A DNA stretch of 64,000 bases from Phytomonospora endophytica (GTDB lineage: Bacteria > Actinomycetota > Actinomycetes > Mycobacteriales > Micromonosporaceae), in assembly GCF_014202425.1 (NCBI RefSeq), contig NZ_JACHGT010000003.1:434001-498000 (forward strand). The letters are read 5' to 3'. Made by a program: the position numbers and the translations under genes. The notes under the pieces are model-generated. The model had not been told where the DNA came from, ran no database searches, and worked only from the letters and a program-made list of their open reading frames with translations. Below, piece after piece: positions 12,225 through 20,602 of this stretch (position 1 is its first letter; every line of letters begins with the position of its first letter).

Positions 12225-13082
12225 GTGACCGAAGCCCAGGCCTACGTCCAGGACTACATCCCCCACGAGGGGCAGCGTCTCGGCGTCCACCGCCACCCCT
12301 CCCCCGGCGAGGGCCCGGCCGTGCTGGTCCTGCCCGCGATGGGCGTCCCGGCCGGCTACTACCGCCGCTTCGCCGCCGATCTCACCGAGCAGGGCCTCAA
12401 CGTCGCCGTCGCCGACCTGCGCGGTACCGGTTCCAGCACCCCGCGGGCGTCCCGCGACCAGCGCTACGGCTACGCCGAACTCGTCTCCGACGTGCCCGTC
12501 GTGATCGACCACCTGGTCGATCACGGTTTCCTCGGCCCCGACGGTCAGCGCCCGCTGATGCTGCTCGGGCACAGCCTCGGCGGTCACGTCGCGAGCCTGT
12601 ATCTGGCCGGTGCGCCGGAGTCGCCGGTCCGGGGGCTGACACTGGTGGCGTGCGGGATCCCCTACCACGCGCTGTACGGGTGGCGCGGGCCGATGGTGCA
12701 CACGATGGCCACGACGCTGCGGACCACCGCGAAGGTCCTGGGCCACTGGCCGGGCGCGGGTTTCGCCGGCCGCCAGACGCACGGCGTGATCCGCGACTGG
12801 GCCCACACCGTGCACAAGGGGCGGTTCGTGTCCGTCGACGGGCGTGATCCCGACCTGGGGCTGGCCGGTGTCCGGGTGCCGGTGCAGGCGATCACCGTCG
12901 ACGACGACCAGTTCACGCCGCCGGTGACGATCGACCACCTGGTCGCGAAGTTCACCGGGACGAACGTCGCGGCGCATCACTACACCACCGGCGAGGCCGG
13001 TGCGCGACTCGACCACTTCCTGTGGGCCCGCGCGGCCGCCCCCCTGGCCGCACGCGTGGCCAAGTTCGCCGCCGCCCTGTAA
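12225..13082 (+). CDS. alpha/beta hydrolase
   Basis: This 285-residue protein is a cytosolic alpha/beta-hydrolase-fold enzyme. The nucleophile elbow is GHSLGG (serine at about residue 125) and the oxyanion region follows VLVLPAMGVPAGYY. The catalytic aspartate probably lies in ITVDDDQFTPP and the histidine in the C-terminal ARLDHFLWAR segment. The arrangement resembles the lysophospholipase-like/serine aminopeptidase group; the substrate is unknown. The start is a GTG at 12225 with no Shine-Dalgarno, and TAGGAT (12212-12217) ends 7 nt before it, consistent with leaderless transcription. The gene is convergent with the nitrilase-family gene. Confidence 0.88.
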   Translation: MTEAQAYVQDYIPHEGQRLGVHRHPSPGEGPAVLVLPAMGVPAGYYRRFAADLTEQGLNVAVADLRGTGSSTPRASRDQRYGYAELVSDVPVVIDHLVDHGFLGPDGQRPLMLLGHSLGGHVASLYLAGAPESPVRGLTLVACGIPYHALYGWRGPMVHTMATTLRTTAKVLGHWPGAGFAGRQTHGVIRDWAHTVHKGRFVSVDGRDPDLGLAGVRVPVQAITVDDDQFTPPVTIDHLVAKFTGTNVAAHHYTTGEAGARLDHFLWARAAAPLAARVAKFAAAL

Positions 13083-13091
13083 AAGCAAACG

Positions 13092-13112
13092 ACGGCCCGC
13101 GTGGGGCCGTCC
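13092..13112. terminator. hairpin after the alpha/beta hydrolase
   Basis: GACGGCCC (13092-13099) pairs with GGGCCGTC (13105-13112) across a 5-nt loop, 9 nt after the stop codon. Confidence 0.65.
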
Positions 13113-13218
13113 CTCGCCGCGACACGGCTCCGGTCTCCCCCTCTGGCAAGATCAACTCGCCGGGACGCCTTTTTGTGGCTGGTCTTTGCTTTCGTCGTGT
13201 CGGTTTCCGCGCCGATGT

Positions 13219-13296
13219 GGACATAATCTAGGGTTATCATCCGAACCTGAGTAGATGGTTTGGGGCGACCGTGAGCCGCCCCAAAAATCAGGTTCG
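13219..13296. other. 24-bp repeated motif followed by a nested hairpin (unknown element)
   Basis: Positions 13219-13242 hold a motif found again at 27560-27583 with 20 of 24 positions identical; it has the form GGACATAA, a 7-8-nt centre, then TTATCnTCC. Directly after it, CGAACCTGA (13242-13250) pairs with TCAGGTTCG (13288-13296), enclosing a second perfect stem TTTGGGGCG/CGCCCCAAA (13259-13267 with 13277-13285). The element sits between two convergent genes, where no promoter is needed for either. GGTTCGAATCC resembles a tRNA T-loop, but no tRNA can be folded. It could be a small structured RNA or the end of a mobile element. Confidence 0.45.
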
Positions 13297-13305
13297 AATC
13301 CCGCC

Positions 13306-14175
13306 CTACATGGGTGCCTTCGTCACGTTCCGGCCACCGAGATCTCCCGGGCGGTCGACGAGCATCGTGTGCTCCGCGCGGGTCTCGGACAGTCGCTGCG
13401 GGTCGAGGTCGGCGACGGCGAGACCTTCGGTGTCCTCATCGACGTGGGCCAGGACCTGCCCTTCCGGGTCGTAGATCGCGCTGCCTCCCCCGAAACGCCA
13501 CGGGTCTTCCCCACCGACCGCGCCGGCGAAGACGGTGTAGAAGGTGTTGTCCAGCGCGCGGGCCGCGTGGTACAGGTCGCGCCGGTGTCCCCCGCCGGCC
13601 AGGTAGGCGCCGCCCACGACGTAGGCGTGCGCCCCGTCGACGGCCGCCGCGCGGGCGTGCTCGGGGAAGCAGGCGTCGTAACAGATCCCGAGCCCGAGGT
13701 GCCAGTCGCCGAGCAGGACCGAACCACCGTCGGTGCCGGCGGTGAACAGCCGTCGCTCCTCGTCCCACACCTGCTGCTTGTGGTAGGCGTCGTGGACCAG
13801 GCCGTACTTGTCGACCAGCAGCTGCGAGATGTGGCGTTTCCCGGCTCGCCGCACGCTGGCACCGATGAGGACGCTGACGTGGTGATGCTGGACGATCTGC
13901 CGCAAGGGGTCGAGCCGCGGATCGGCGACCAGGCCCTCGCCGTCGGCCTCGACGTCGCAGCCATCGGGATCGGCGGCCAGGCTCTCGGGGTGATACCCGG
14001 GCAGGTACAACTCACCGAACACGACGAGGTCGGCGCCCTCGTTGTCGGCGCGGTCGACGAAGTCGGCGGCCTTGGCCACGTTCGCGACGAGGTCACCGGG
14101 AACCGACGCGGCCTGCGCCGCGGCCACCCGCAGGTCCGTCACCGGAGCTTGCGGAAGTCGCTCATCTGCAGTCAT
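13306..14175 (-). CDS. carbon-nitrogen hydrolase (nitrilase superfamily)
   Basis: This 289-residue cytosolic enzyme belongs to the nitrilase superfamily and should hydrolyse an amide or carbamyl bond. The catalytic triad is visible as E55 in VVFGELYLPGY, K133 in YHKQQVWDE and C165 in GICYDACFPE. The conserved pattern of an aliphatic amidase or N-carbamoyl hydrolase core is complete, so an active enzyme is expected. The ATG at 14175 precedes MTADERLPQAP, with the domain starting near residue 15. No clear ribosome site is visible. The gene heads a run of minus-strand genes (VOC, HAD) upstream of it but is separated from the VOC gene by about 57 nt. The natural substrate is not predictable. Confidence 0.9.
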   Translation of the reverse strand: MTADERLPQAPVTDLRVAAAQAASVPGDLVANVAKAADFVDRADNEGADLVVFGELYLPGYHPESLAADPDGCDVEADGEGLVADPRLDPLRQIVQHHHVSVLIGASVRRAGKRHISQLLVDKYGLVHDAYHKQQVWDEERRLFTAGTDGGSVLLGDWHLGLGICYDACFPEHARAAAVDGAHAYVVGGAYLAGGGHRRDLYHAARALDNTFYTVFAGAVGGEDPWRFGGGSAIYDPEGQVLAHVDEDTEGLAVADLDPQRLSETRAEHTMLVDRPGDLGGRNVTKAPM

Positions 14176-14232
14176 GAGCCGATGATGACACGGCCGGCCG
14201 GGACCTTCCTGAGACCGGCGCGGTCGAGGCGC

Positions 14233-14655
14233 CTACGGCCGCCCACTGATCTCCTGCACCGCCCACTCGTTGCCGTCGGGGTCGGCGAAGCTCACGAAAC
14301 CCACGTTGTTCAGCTCGGTGTCCGACTCCTCCGCCGACCGGAAGCCCTCCGGGGCGGCGATCTGCACCGGACTGACGTCGACACCGCGTGCGGTGAGTTC
14401 GGCGTGCGCGGCGCGGATGTCGTTGACGACGAGCTGAACGCCCTTGATCGAACCGGGCTCCATCTCGGGCAGGCCCGGACCGGAACCGAACACCACCGAG
14501 CAGCCCGAACCGGGCGGGGTCACCTGCACGACGCGGCCGGCGTCGCCGAAGTGGGAGTCGTGGTCGAGGACGAAGCCGAGACGTTCGGTGTAGAACTCTT
14601 TCGCGCGGTCGATGTCGGACACGGGCAGGATGACGACTTCCAGGGTCCAGTTCAC
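14233..14655 (-). CDS. VOC family protein
   Basis: This 140-residue protein is a second single-domain vicinal-oxygen-chelate protein, unrelated in detail to the one at 4.6 kb. It begins WTLEVVILPVSDIDRAKEFY, a typical opening strand and helix, and ends with the module containing FADPDGNEWAVQEI. The tryptophan-alanine-valine ending is common in the uncharacterised glyoxalase-like group found in actinobacteria. The GTG at 14655 is preferred because GAAGGA lies 5-6 nt upstream; the longer open frame reads into non-conserved sequence. It lies 41 nt downstream of the HAD gene and may be cotranscribed with it. Function is unknown. Confidence 0.82.
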   Translation of the reverse strand: MNWTLEVVILPVSDIDRAKEFYTERLGFVLDHDSHFGDAGRVVQVTPPGSGCSVVFGSGPGLPEMEPGSIKGVQLVVNDIRAAHAELTARGVDVSPVQIAAPEGFRSAEESDTELNNVGFVSFADPDGNEWAVQEISGRP

Positions 14656-14696
14656 TGCGGTCCTTCCCGAAGGCGTGTACGGGCCGGCCCCCATTG

Positions 14697-15344
14697 TCAC
14701 CCGGCGACGGCCTTCCCGACGGCCTCCGCCACGGTCCGGGCCGTCGCCGTCGGCGCGAACTCGGTGATCGTCCAGTCCCGCCCCAGGCTCAGCCACACGC
14801 TCGACAGACCCAGCGCGTGCGCTCCGGCGATGTCGGCGTCGTCGCGGTCGCCGATCACCCAGGCACCGTCGAGTGACGCGCCGACCAGGTCGGCGGCCGC
14901 GCGGAAGATCCCGGGCGCGGGCTTCTTGACACCGACGCCCTCGCTGACGACCCAGCCGTCGACGAGCGCGTCGAGCCCGGCGTTGCGGATCTTGGCCTCC
15001 TGCTGTCCGACCATCCCGTTGGTGACGATCACGACCCGGTGCCCGGCCCCGGCCGCCGCGATCAGCGCCGCCCGTGTCCCGGACGTGATCCGGGCGTGCT
15101 CGCGCGCCCCCTGGAACAACATTTCCAGGATCTCGTCACGCCCGAGTCCCGTCTCCCGGTACCGCGCCGCCACGGCGGCCGCGACCGTCGGACGCGGCGT
15201 ATAGCCTGAGGCGTCGACCTCCATCACCCAGTCGACGTCGCCCACCGGCAGAGCGTGCGCCACCAGCAGTTCGCGCACACCCGTCCGGAAGGCCGCGTCC
15301 CGGTCGATGAGGGTGTTATCGAGGTCGATCAGCAGCAAGGTCAC
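14697..15344 (-). CDS. HAD-superfamily hydrolase (phosphatase-like)
   Basis: This 215-residue protein is a HAD-type hydrolase, probably a small-molecule phosphatase of the YjjG/phosphoglycolate phosphatase type. Motif I is IDLDNTL (D7 nucleophile, D9), motif II is VIVTNG, motif III is the lysine in VGVKKPAPGIF and motif IV is IGDRDDADI. A C1-type helical cap lies between motifs I and II. I chose the GTG at 15344 because motif I follows directly. The longer frame starting at 15401 would place the AcnR-type operator inside the coding sequence. No strong ribosome site is seen, so the start is moderately certain. It is divergent from acnR and may be controlled by the same operator. Confidence 0.83.
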   Translation of the reverse strand: MTLLLIDLDNTLIDRDAAFRTGVRELLVAHALPVGDVDWVMEVDASGYTPRPTVAAAVAARYRETGLGRDEILEMLFQGAREHARITSGTRAALIAAAGAGHRVVIVTNGMVGQQEAKIRNAGLDALVDGWVVSEGVGVKKPAPGIFRAAADLVGASLDGAWVIGDRDDADIAGAHALGLSSVWLSLGRDWTITEFAPTATARTVAEAVGKAVAG

Positions 15345-15367
15345 GCCGCGAGGCTGACAGACGGTGG

Positions 15368-15389
15368 GCAAGTCGTACGTACGGATTGC
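15368..15389. promoter_or_regulatory. AcnR-type operator between acnR and the HAD gene
   Basis: The 22-bp site is a palindrome with only two mismatched base pairs and contains the perfect core CGTACGTACG (15374-15383). It matches the site upstream of acnA at 18 of 22 positions. A second perfect palindrome TCCACTTAGTGGA (15397-15409) lies 7 bp further toward acnR and may bind another or the same regulator. Autoregulation of acnR is inferred. Confidence 0.68.
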
Positions 15390-15451
15390 ATCGGTGTCCA
15401 CTTAGTGGAACGATCTACGACACGGGTCGACGGCGGGAGGGGAACGCAACT

Positions 15452-16027
15452 GTGCCGAGGGTGAGTCAAGACCATCTGGACGCCAGACGCCGCCAGATCC
15501 TGGCCGGCGCACGCACCTGCTTCGCCCGCTTCGGCTACGAAGGCGCCACCGTCCGCCGCCTCGAACAGGAGATCGGCCTGTCCCGCGGCGCCATCTTCCA
15601 CCACTTCCGCGACAAGGACTCCCTCTTCCTCGCCGTCGCCGAAGACGACGCCGCCACCATGGTCGAGACCGTCGCCGACAACGGCCTCGTCCAGGTCATG
15701 CGCGACCTCGCCGAACGCGCCCACGAACCCGAGACCGCCGGCTGGCTCGGCAGCCAGCTCGAAGTCTCCCGCCGCCTGCGCACCGACCCGGAGTTCGCCG
15801 CCCGCTGGGAACAACGCTCGGCGGCCATCGCCGAGGCCACCCGGATGCGCCTCGAACGCCAGCGCGAGGCCGGGGTCCTGCGCGCCGACCGCCCCATCGA
15901 GGTCATCCAGCAGTTCCTCGAACTCGCCTACGACGGCCTCGTGCTGCATCTGGCGATGGGCCGCGACGCCAAGGACATCGAGCCGATCCTCGGTCTCATC
16001 GAGGAAGCGGTGCGCCGCCGGAGCTGA
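15452..16027 (+). CDS. acnR: TetR-family aconitase repressor AcnR
   Basis: This 191-residue regulator has an N-terminal TetR DNA-binding domain (about 14-60) and a helical ligand domain. The sequence FGYEGATVRRLE followed by SRGAIFHHF is characteristic of corynebacterial and mycobacterial AcnR, as are RDKDSLFLA and the NGLVQVMRDL region. AcnR represses aconitase and responds to citrate/iron in Corynebacterium glutamicum. The GTG at 15452 has GGAGGGG (15436-15442) upstream. In related organisms acnR directly follows acn; here they are separated by about 7.6 kb and eight genes, but a shared palindromic operator sits upstream of each. The length agrees with known AcnR proteins. Confidence 0.85.
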   Translation: MPRVSQDHLDARRRQILAGARTCFARFGYEGATVRRLEQEIGLSRGAIFHHFRDKDSLFLAVAEDDAATMVETVADNGLVQVMRDLAERAHEPETAGWLGSQLEVSRRLRTDPEFAARWEQRSAAIAEATRMRLERQREAGVLRADRPIEVIQQFLELAYDGLVLHLAMGRDAKDIEPILGLIEEAVRRRS

Positions 16028-16073
16028 CGGTTCACCCCCGCCGAGTCCATGATCGACACTACATTGTGGAACT

Positions 16074-17237
16074 GTGTCGCATAGATTGTGGAATGTCACC
16101 ATACTGGTGCTCTTCGCCGTAACGTGTGGCGCGTTCATCGCGCAGACCCCCTCCCCCGCCCACGCCGCCGCACCGAAACCCGGCCGCTACAAGTTCTCCT
16201 ACGAACCCGCCGACCCGAAACTGCTCGGCGAACTCGACGAGAAGCTGCCCAACGCCTCGGTCGGCGGCGTCCTCGACGGCGCCAACCGCTCCGGCCGGGC
16301 CTGCGAAGCACCGGTGGAGCGCCGCGAAGTGTCCTTCTGCTGGAACGACGACGACGCGGCGACCCGCAAATGGATGCCACAGGGCATCACCACCAGCGCC
16401 GACGCCACCGCCGACGGCTCCTACCAGGGCCGCGAGGTCCTCATCACCTCCTGGTACGACACCGCCTCGGGCGGCGAAGAGGACAAGGGCGCGCGGATCA
16501 CCTTCATCGACGTCGCCGACCCCGCCGCGCCCGTCTACCGCCACGTCATCCTCGCCGCTCCCACCCACGGTGACCACGGCGCGAGTTTCACCCCGATCCG
16601 CATCCACGCCGGAGGCCTTGCCTGGTACGGCGACCGTCTCTACGTCGCCGACACCTGGCGCGGGATCCGCGTGTTCGACCTCTCCCACATCTGGCGCGTC
16701 GACGGCGACTCCCCCGAACTCCTCGGCCTCCAGCCCGACGGGACCTACCAGGGCTACGGCTACGCCTACGTCCTCGGCCAGTCGGGACTGTTCCGCCACT
16801 CCACCGACGACGGTGAACCCGGCCTGCGCTTCTCGTTCCTGTCGGTGGACCGCACCGGCGGCCCGGACGCGCTGCTCGCCGGTGAGTTCGCCGAACCCGG
16901 CGACGGGACCCGCCTGGCGCGCATCCCCCTGGGCTCCGAGGGCATGCCCGCGCGCGGCGACGACGGTTTCGTCCGCTGCGAACAGATCCACGTCGTCGGG
17001 ATCGGGAGCATGCAGGGCGTCGCCCACGTCGGCGACCGCTACCTCTTCGCCACCAGCGACGGCGACGGCAACGGCGGAGACCTCTCCTCCTGGACCCCGG
17101 GCGGCAAGACCGTCACCGAACACGACGTGTTCCCGCCCGGCCCCGAAGACCTCTCCTACTGGGGACCCGACAAACGGCTCTGGTCACTCAGCGAACATCC
17201 CGGACAGCGCTTCGTCTACGCGATCAGCGCCGGTTGA
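16074..17237 (+). CDS. secreted protein of unknown function, paralogue 1
   Basis: This 387-residue protein has a signal peptide (hydrophobic stretch about 8-25, cleavage near AHA-AA) and a mature domain I cannot assign. It shares a full-length pattern with its downstream neighbour: WMPQGITTSADA, a RIHAGG-AWYG-LYVADT block, RVFDL-H-W, an SMQG block and a C-terminal SLSEHPGQRFVYA. The block spacing suggests a beta-propeller with LVIVD-like blades. Conserved cysteines (in RACEAP and SFCWN) could form a disulfide. The GTG start at 16074 has no ribosome site; TACATT (16060-16065) ends 8 nt upstream, so it may be leaderless. Function is unknown; an extracellular or cell-wall role is inferred from export. 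Confidence 0.8.
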   Translation: MSHRLWNVTILVLFAVTCGAFIAQTPSPAHAAAPKPGRYKFSYEPADPKLLGELDEKLPNASVGGVLDGANRSGRACEAPVERREVSFCWNDDDAATRKWMPQGITTSADATADGSYQGREVLITSWYDTASGGEEDKGARITFIDVADPAAPVYRHVILAAPTHGDHGASFTPIRIHAGGLAWYGDRLYVADTWRGIRVFDLSHIWRVDGDSPELLGLQPDGTYQGYGYAYVLGQSGLFRHSTDDGEPGLRFSFLSVDRTGGPDALLAGEFAEPGDGTRLARIPLGSEGMPARGDDGFVRCEQIHVVGIGSMQGVAHVGDRYLFATSDGDGNGGDLSSWTPGGKTVTEHDVFPPGPEDLSYWGPDKRLWSLSEHPGQRFVYAISAG

Positions 17238-17318
17238 ACCCCATTGGGCCGGTTGTATCGAATATGTGCCCCGCCCGGTTAACCTCCACAGTCACCCCAC
17301 GAGCACACGGAGGTGCCC

Positions 17319-18512
17319 ATGACCACCGCCTCTATCCCCCGCCGCGGCTTAGCCGCCCTGCTCACGATCGCCGCGACGGCACTCGCGTCGATCACCGCCC
17401 CGGTCCCGGCCTCGGCCGACCCGTCGATCTCCTCGGTACTGACGGCGAACAACTTCCGCTTCAGCCTGTCCCGCACCCCGGCCTCACTGATCTCCGGTCT
17501 CGACGCGGCCCTGCCGAACGTGTCGACGCAAACCGTCGTCGACTCCGGCAACCGCACCGCCACGGCCTGCAGCGCCCCGGCGCAACACCGGGTGGCGTCG
17601 TTCTGCTGGAACCCCGGCGACGCCGGAACCGCCGAATGGATGCCACAGGGCATCACCACCAGCGCCGACGCGCTGGGCGCCGGAACCTATGAGGACCGAC
17701 GGGTACTGCTGGCCAGCTGGTACAGCACAGCCTCCACCGGCACCGACAAAGGCGTACGGATCACCGTCGTCGACCTCTCCGACCCGGTCACGCCCAACTA
17801 CCGGCACATCCTCCTCGTCGAGCCCACGACGGTCGGCGGGCAACCGAGCTTCGCGCCCGTGCGGATCCACGCCGGCGGCATCGCCTGGTACGGCAACATG
17901 CTCTACGTCGCCGACACCTTCAACGGCCTGCGAGTCTTCGACCTCGACCACCTCTGGCAGGTGTCCACCGGCGACGAGTCGAAGATCGGCCGCCAGTCCG
18001 ACGGCACCTACCACGCCTACAACTACGCCTACGTCCTCCCACAGACCGCCGCCTACACCCACAGCGCCACCGGCGGCTACGCCAAGCTGCGCTTCTCGGC
18101 GGTGTCCCTCGACCGGACGAGCACGCCCGACAGTCTCGTCATCGCCGAATACGCCAGCCCCGGCACGGGCACCCGCCTCGCACGGGTCCCCATCGACTAC
18201 ACCAACAGGCTGCTGGTCACCGGATCCGACGGCTACGCCCGCGCCAATGAGGCGCACCTGGTGAACTTCACGAGCATGCAGGGCGCCACCGCCGTCAACG
18301 GAACCTTCCACGTGTCGACCAGCGACGGCGAAGGCAACGCCGGCGACCGCATCAAATGGAAGCCCCCGGCCGGCACGGTCAACATCGCCTACGACACCCT
18401 CCCCATCGGTTGCGAGGACGTCTCCTACGACGGGCCACGCGACATGATGTGGTCGCTGAGCGAGTACCCCGGCAAGCGCTACGTCTGGGCGACCCGCGCA
18501 TCGAGCCTGTGA
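17319..18512 (+). CDS. secreted protein of unknown function, paralogue 2
   Basis: This 397-residue exported protein is a tandem paralogue of the preceding gene. It has a signal peptide (about 10-35, ending ASA), the same ACSAP/SFCWN cysteine pair, the identical WMPQGITTSADA motif, RIHAGGIAWYG with LYVADT, and the C-terminal SLSEYPGKRYVWA. Differences are spread over the whole length, so the duplication is old. The ATG at 17319 follows GGAGG (17309-17313) at 5 nt, unlike the leaderless arrangement of paralogue 1, so the two are probably expressed separately. A strong terminator follows. No known enzymatic motif is visible; a beta-propeller fold is inferred from repeating blocks. Confidence 0.82.
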   Translation: MTTASIPRRGLAALLTIAATALASITAPVPASADPSISSVLTANNFRFSLSRTPASLISGLDAALPNVSTQTVVDSGNRTATACSAPAQHRVASFCWNPGDAGTAEWMPQGITTSADALGAGTYEDRRVLLASWYSTASTGTDKGVRITVVDLSDPVTPNYRHILLVEPTTVGGQPSFAPVRIHAGGIAWYGNMLYVADTFNGLRVFDLDHLWQVSTGDESKIGRQSDGTYHAYNYAYVLPQTAAYTHSATGGYAKLRFSAVSLDRTSTPDSLVIAEYASPGTGTRLARVPIDYTNRLLVTGSDGYARANEAHLVNFTSMQGATAVNGTFHVSTSDGEGNAGDRIKWKPPAGTVNIAYDTLPIGCEDVSYDGPRDMMWSLSEYPGKRYVWATRASSL

Positions 18513-18528
18513 CGACCCGAACCTGACA

Positions 18529-18564
18529 CGGACCGCGGCGGTGGACCACCACCGCCGCGGTCCG
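18529..18564. terminator. bidirectional terminator
   Basis: The 16-bp perfect stem CGGACCGCGGCGGTGG (18529-18544) closes over ACCA with its complement (18549-18564). It lies between the convergent secreted-protein and ABC exporter genes. Confidence 0.85.
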
Positions 18565-18568
18565 CTTC

Positions 18569-20506
18569 CTACAGCTCGACCGCCGAGGCACCCGGAGCGG
18601 CGACCGTGAGCGGATCGGGATCCTCCGGCCGCGCGGGGGAATCAGTGCGCGCGAACTGGGTGCGATACAGGTCGGCGTAGATCCCGCCGACGGCGACGAG
18701 CTCATCATGCGTCCCACGCTCGGCGACCTCGCCCCGGGCCAAAACGATGATCTGATCGGCATCACGGACCGTCGACAGGCGATGAGCGATGACCAGGGCC
18801 GTGCGACCGGCGAGGGCTTCGGCCAACGCGGTCTGCACCGCCGCCTCCGACTCCGAATCGAGATGGGCCGTGGCCTCGTCGAGGATCACCACACCCGGAG
18901 ACCGCAACAACAACCGCGCGATCGCCAAACGCTGCTTCTCACCACCGGAGAAGCGATAGCCGCGCTCGCCGACGACGGTGTCGAGGCCGTCGGGGAGGCC
19001 GCGCACGAGGGGCGCGATCTGGGCGCGTTCGAGGGCCTCCCACAGGCGGTCGTCGGCGACGTCGTCGAGTCCGTAGGCCATGTTGGCGCGGATGGTGTCG
19101 TGGAAGAGGTGGGCGTCTTGGGTGACCACACCGATCTCGGCGCGCAGTGAGGCGGCGGTGGCGTGGCGGACGTCGACGCCGCCGACGAGGACGGCGCCTT
19201 CGGTGACGTCGTAGATGCGCGGGACGAGCATCGACGTGGTGGTCTTGCCCGCGCCGGAGGGGCCGACGAGGGCGACGAGCTGGCCGGGTTCGACGGTGAA
19301 GGTGACGCCGTTGAGGACGGGCTCGTTGCGGGACTGGTCGAGGGTGGCGACGTCCTCCAGGGAGGCCAGGGACACCTCCGACGCCGAGGGGTAGCGGAAG
19401 TGGACGTCACGGAACTCCACCCGCCCGGCACCGCGCGATACGTCGACGGCGTCGGGGGCGTCCTTGATGGGCGGGTCGAGGTCGAGGATCTCGAAAACGC
19501 GCTGGAAACTCACCAGGGCGCTCATCACGTCGACGCGGACGTTCGACAACGCCGTCAGCGGCCCGTAGAGGCGCGTGAGGAGCAGCGCGAGGGTCACCAC
19601 GGTCCCGGCGGAGATGGCCTGGTTGAACGCGAGCCACCCGCCAAGTCCATAGGTGAGCGCCTGGGTGAGACCGGCGGTGACGGTCAAGGCGACGAAGAAG
19701 ATCCGCGCGTACATCGCCGAGGTGACACCGATGTCGCGGACCCGCCCGGCGCGCGAGGCGAAGGCCTCGGCCTCCTTGGCGGGGCTCCCGAAGAGTTTGA
19801 CCAGCAGTGCGCCTCCGACACCGAAGCGTTCGGTCATCTGGGCGTTCATGCCGGCGTTGAGGTCGAAGCTCTCCTTGGTCAAGGCGGCCAGTTTGCGCCC
19901 GAAGTAGCGCGCGGGGAACACGAACACCGGCAGCAGCACCAGGGAGATCAGCGTGATCTGCCAGCTCTGGCTGAACATGACCGCCAGCGTCAGCGACACC
20001 GCGATGGTGTTGCTGGCCACGCCCGACAGCGTCGTGGTGAAAGCCCGCTGCGCGCCGATGATGTCGTTGTTGAGCCGTGACACCAGCGCCCCGGTCTGGG
20101 TGCGGGTGAAGAACTGCAACGGCATGCGCTGAACATGGCCGAAGATCCCGCGACGCAGGTCGAAGATGATGCCCTCACCGATTCGCGCCGAGAACCACCT
20201 GTCCACCAGGGACAGTCCCCCGTCGATGACGGCGAGGATCGCGATGATCACCGCGATGCGCGCCACCGCCGAGGCCGACCCGCCACCGGTGATGGCGTTG
20301 ATGACGTCACCGGCCAGCACGGGCGTGGCCACACCGATGCTCGACGACAGCACGACGGTCGCCAGGAAGATCGTGATCTTGCCGCGGTAGGGCGCGGCGA
20401 AACGCAGGATTCGCCGCATCGTCCCCTTGGAGAGCTTGACCCCGTCGACTTTGCTGCGGTCATGCCGCACCATCATCGGGAATCCGCGTCCGCCCATCAT
20501 CGCCAC
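18569..20506 (-). CDS. ABC exporter (fused membrane and ATPase domains)
   Basis: This 645-residue half-transporter has an exporter-type membrane domain with about six helices (residues about 35-335) and a C-terminal ATPase. Walker A is GPSGAGKTT (about 410), the signature is FSGGEKQRLAIARLLL and Walker B is VVILDEATAHLD, followed by the switch histidine in IAHRLST. It should act as a homodimer (or with a partner not seen here) and export a lipid, peptide or drug. An insertion between the first beta strands of the ATPase (EVSLASLEDVATLDQSRNEP) is longer than usual. The start is a GTG at 20506 or the ATG at 20500; neither has a strong ribosome site. Palindromes upstream suggest regulation. Confidence 0.92.
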   Translation of the reverse strand: MAMMGGRGFPMMVRHDRSKVDGVKLSKGTMRRILRFAAPYRGKITIFLATVVLSSSIGVATPVLAGDVINAITGGGSASAVARIAVIIAILAVIDGGLSLVDRWFSARIGEGIIFDLRRGIFGHVQRMPLQFFTRTQTGALVSRLNNDIIGAQRAFTTTLSGVASNTIAVSLTLAVMFSQSWQITLISLVLLPVFVFPARYFGRKLAALTKESFDLNAGMNAQMTERFGVGGALLVKLFGSPAKEAEAFASRAGRVRDIGVTSAMYARIFFVALTVTAGLTQALTYGLGGWLAFNQAISAGTVVTLALLLTRLYGPLTALSNVRVDVMSALVSFQRVFEILDLDPPIKDAPDAVDVSRGAGRVEFRDVHFRYPSASEVSLASLEDVATLDQSRNEPVLNGVTFTVEPGQLVALVGPSGAGKTTTSMLVPRIYDVTEGAVLVGGVDVRHATAASLRAEIGVVTQDAHLFHDTIRANMAYGLDDVADDRLWEALERAQIAPLVRGLPDGLDTVVGERGYRFSGGEKQRLAIARLLLRSPGVVILDEATAHLDSESEAAVQTALAEALAGRTALVIAHRLSTVRDADQIIVLARGEVAERGTHDELVAVGGIYADLYRTQFARTDSPARPEDPDPLTVAAPGASAVEL

Positions 20507-20546
20507 AGTTGTTCCAACCTTTGAGGTGAGTCGTCCCCCGTGACAA

Positions 20547-20571
20547 TTTCGAAAGGCGTCGAAATATTTCG
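20547..20571. promoter_or_regulatory. paired palindromes upstream of the ABC exporter
   Basis: TTTCGAAA (20547-20554) and CGAAATATTTCG (20560-20571) are perfect palindromes sharing the half site CGAAA. They lie 41-65 bp upstream of the exporter start in an unusually AT-rich patch. An operator for a dimeric repressor is a reasonable guess. Confidence 0.4.
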
Positions 20572-20602
20572 GTGAAAGTGAAGGGTGTGAATGGACACGA
20601 CC

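Noticed and set aside
12952-13224. Minus-strand 90-codon frame starting at the 24-bp motif (basic N-terminus)
   Set aside because: It runs antisense through the end of the alpha/beta hydrolase gene, ends in low-complexity Arg/Pro codons and has no ribosome site; the ATG lies directly on the TAGATT box, leaving no room for a start point.
13230-13310. Possible tRNA gene from the T-loop-like GGTTCGAATCC
   Set aside because: No 5' acceptor partner, D-arm or 7-base anticodon loop can be drawn; the T-stem has mismatches.
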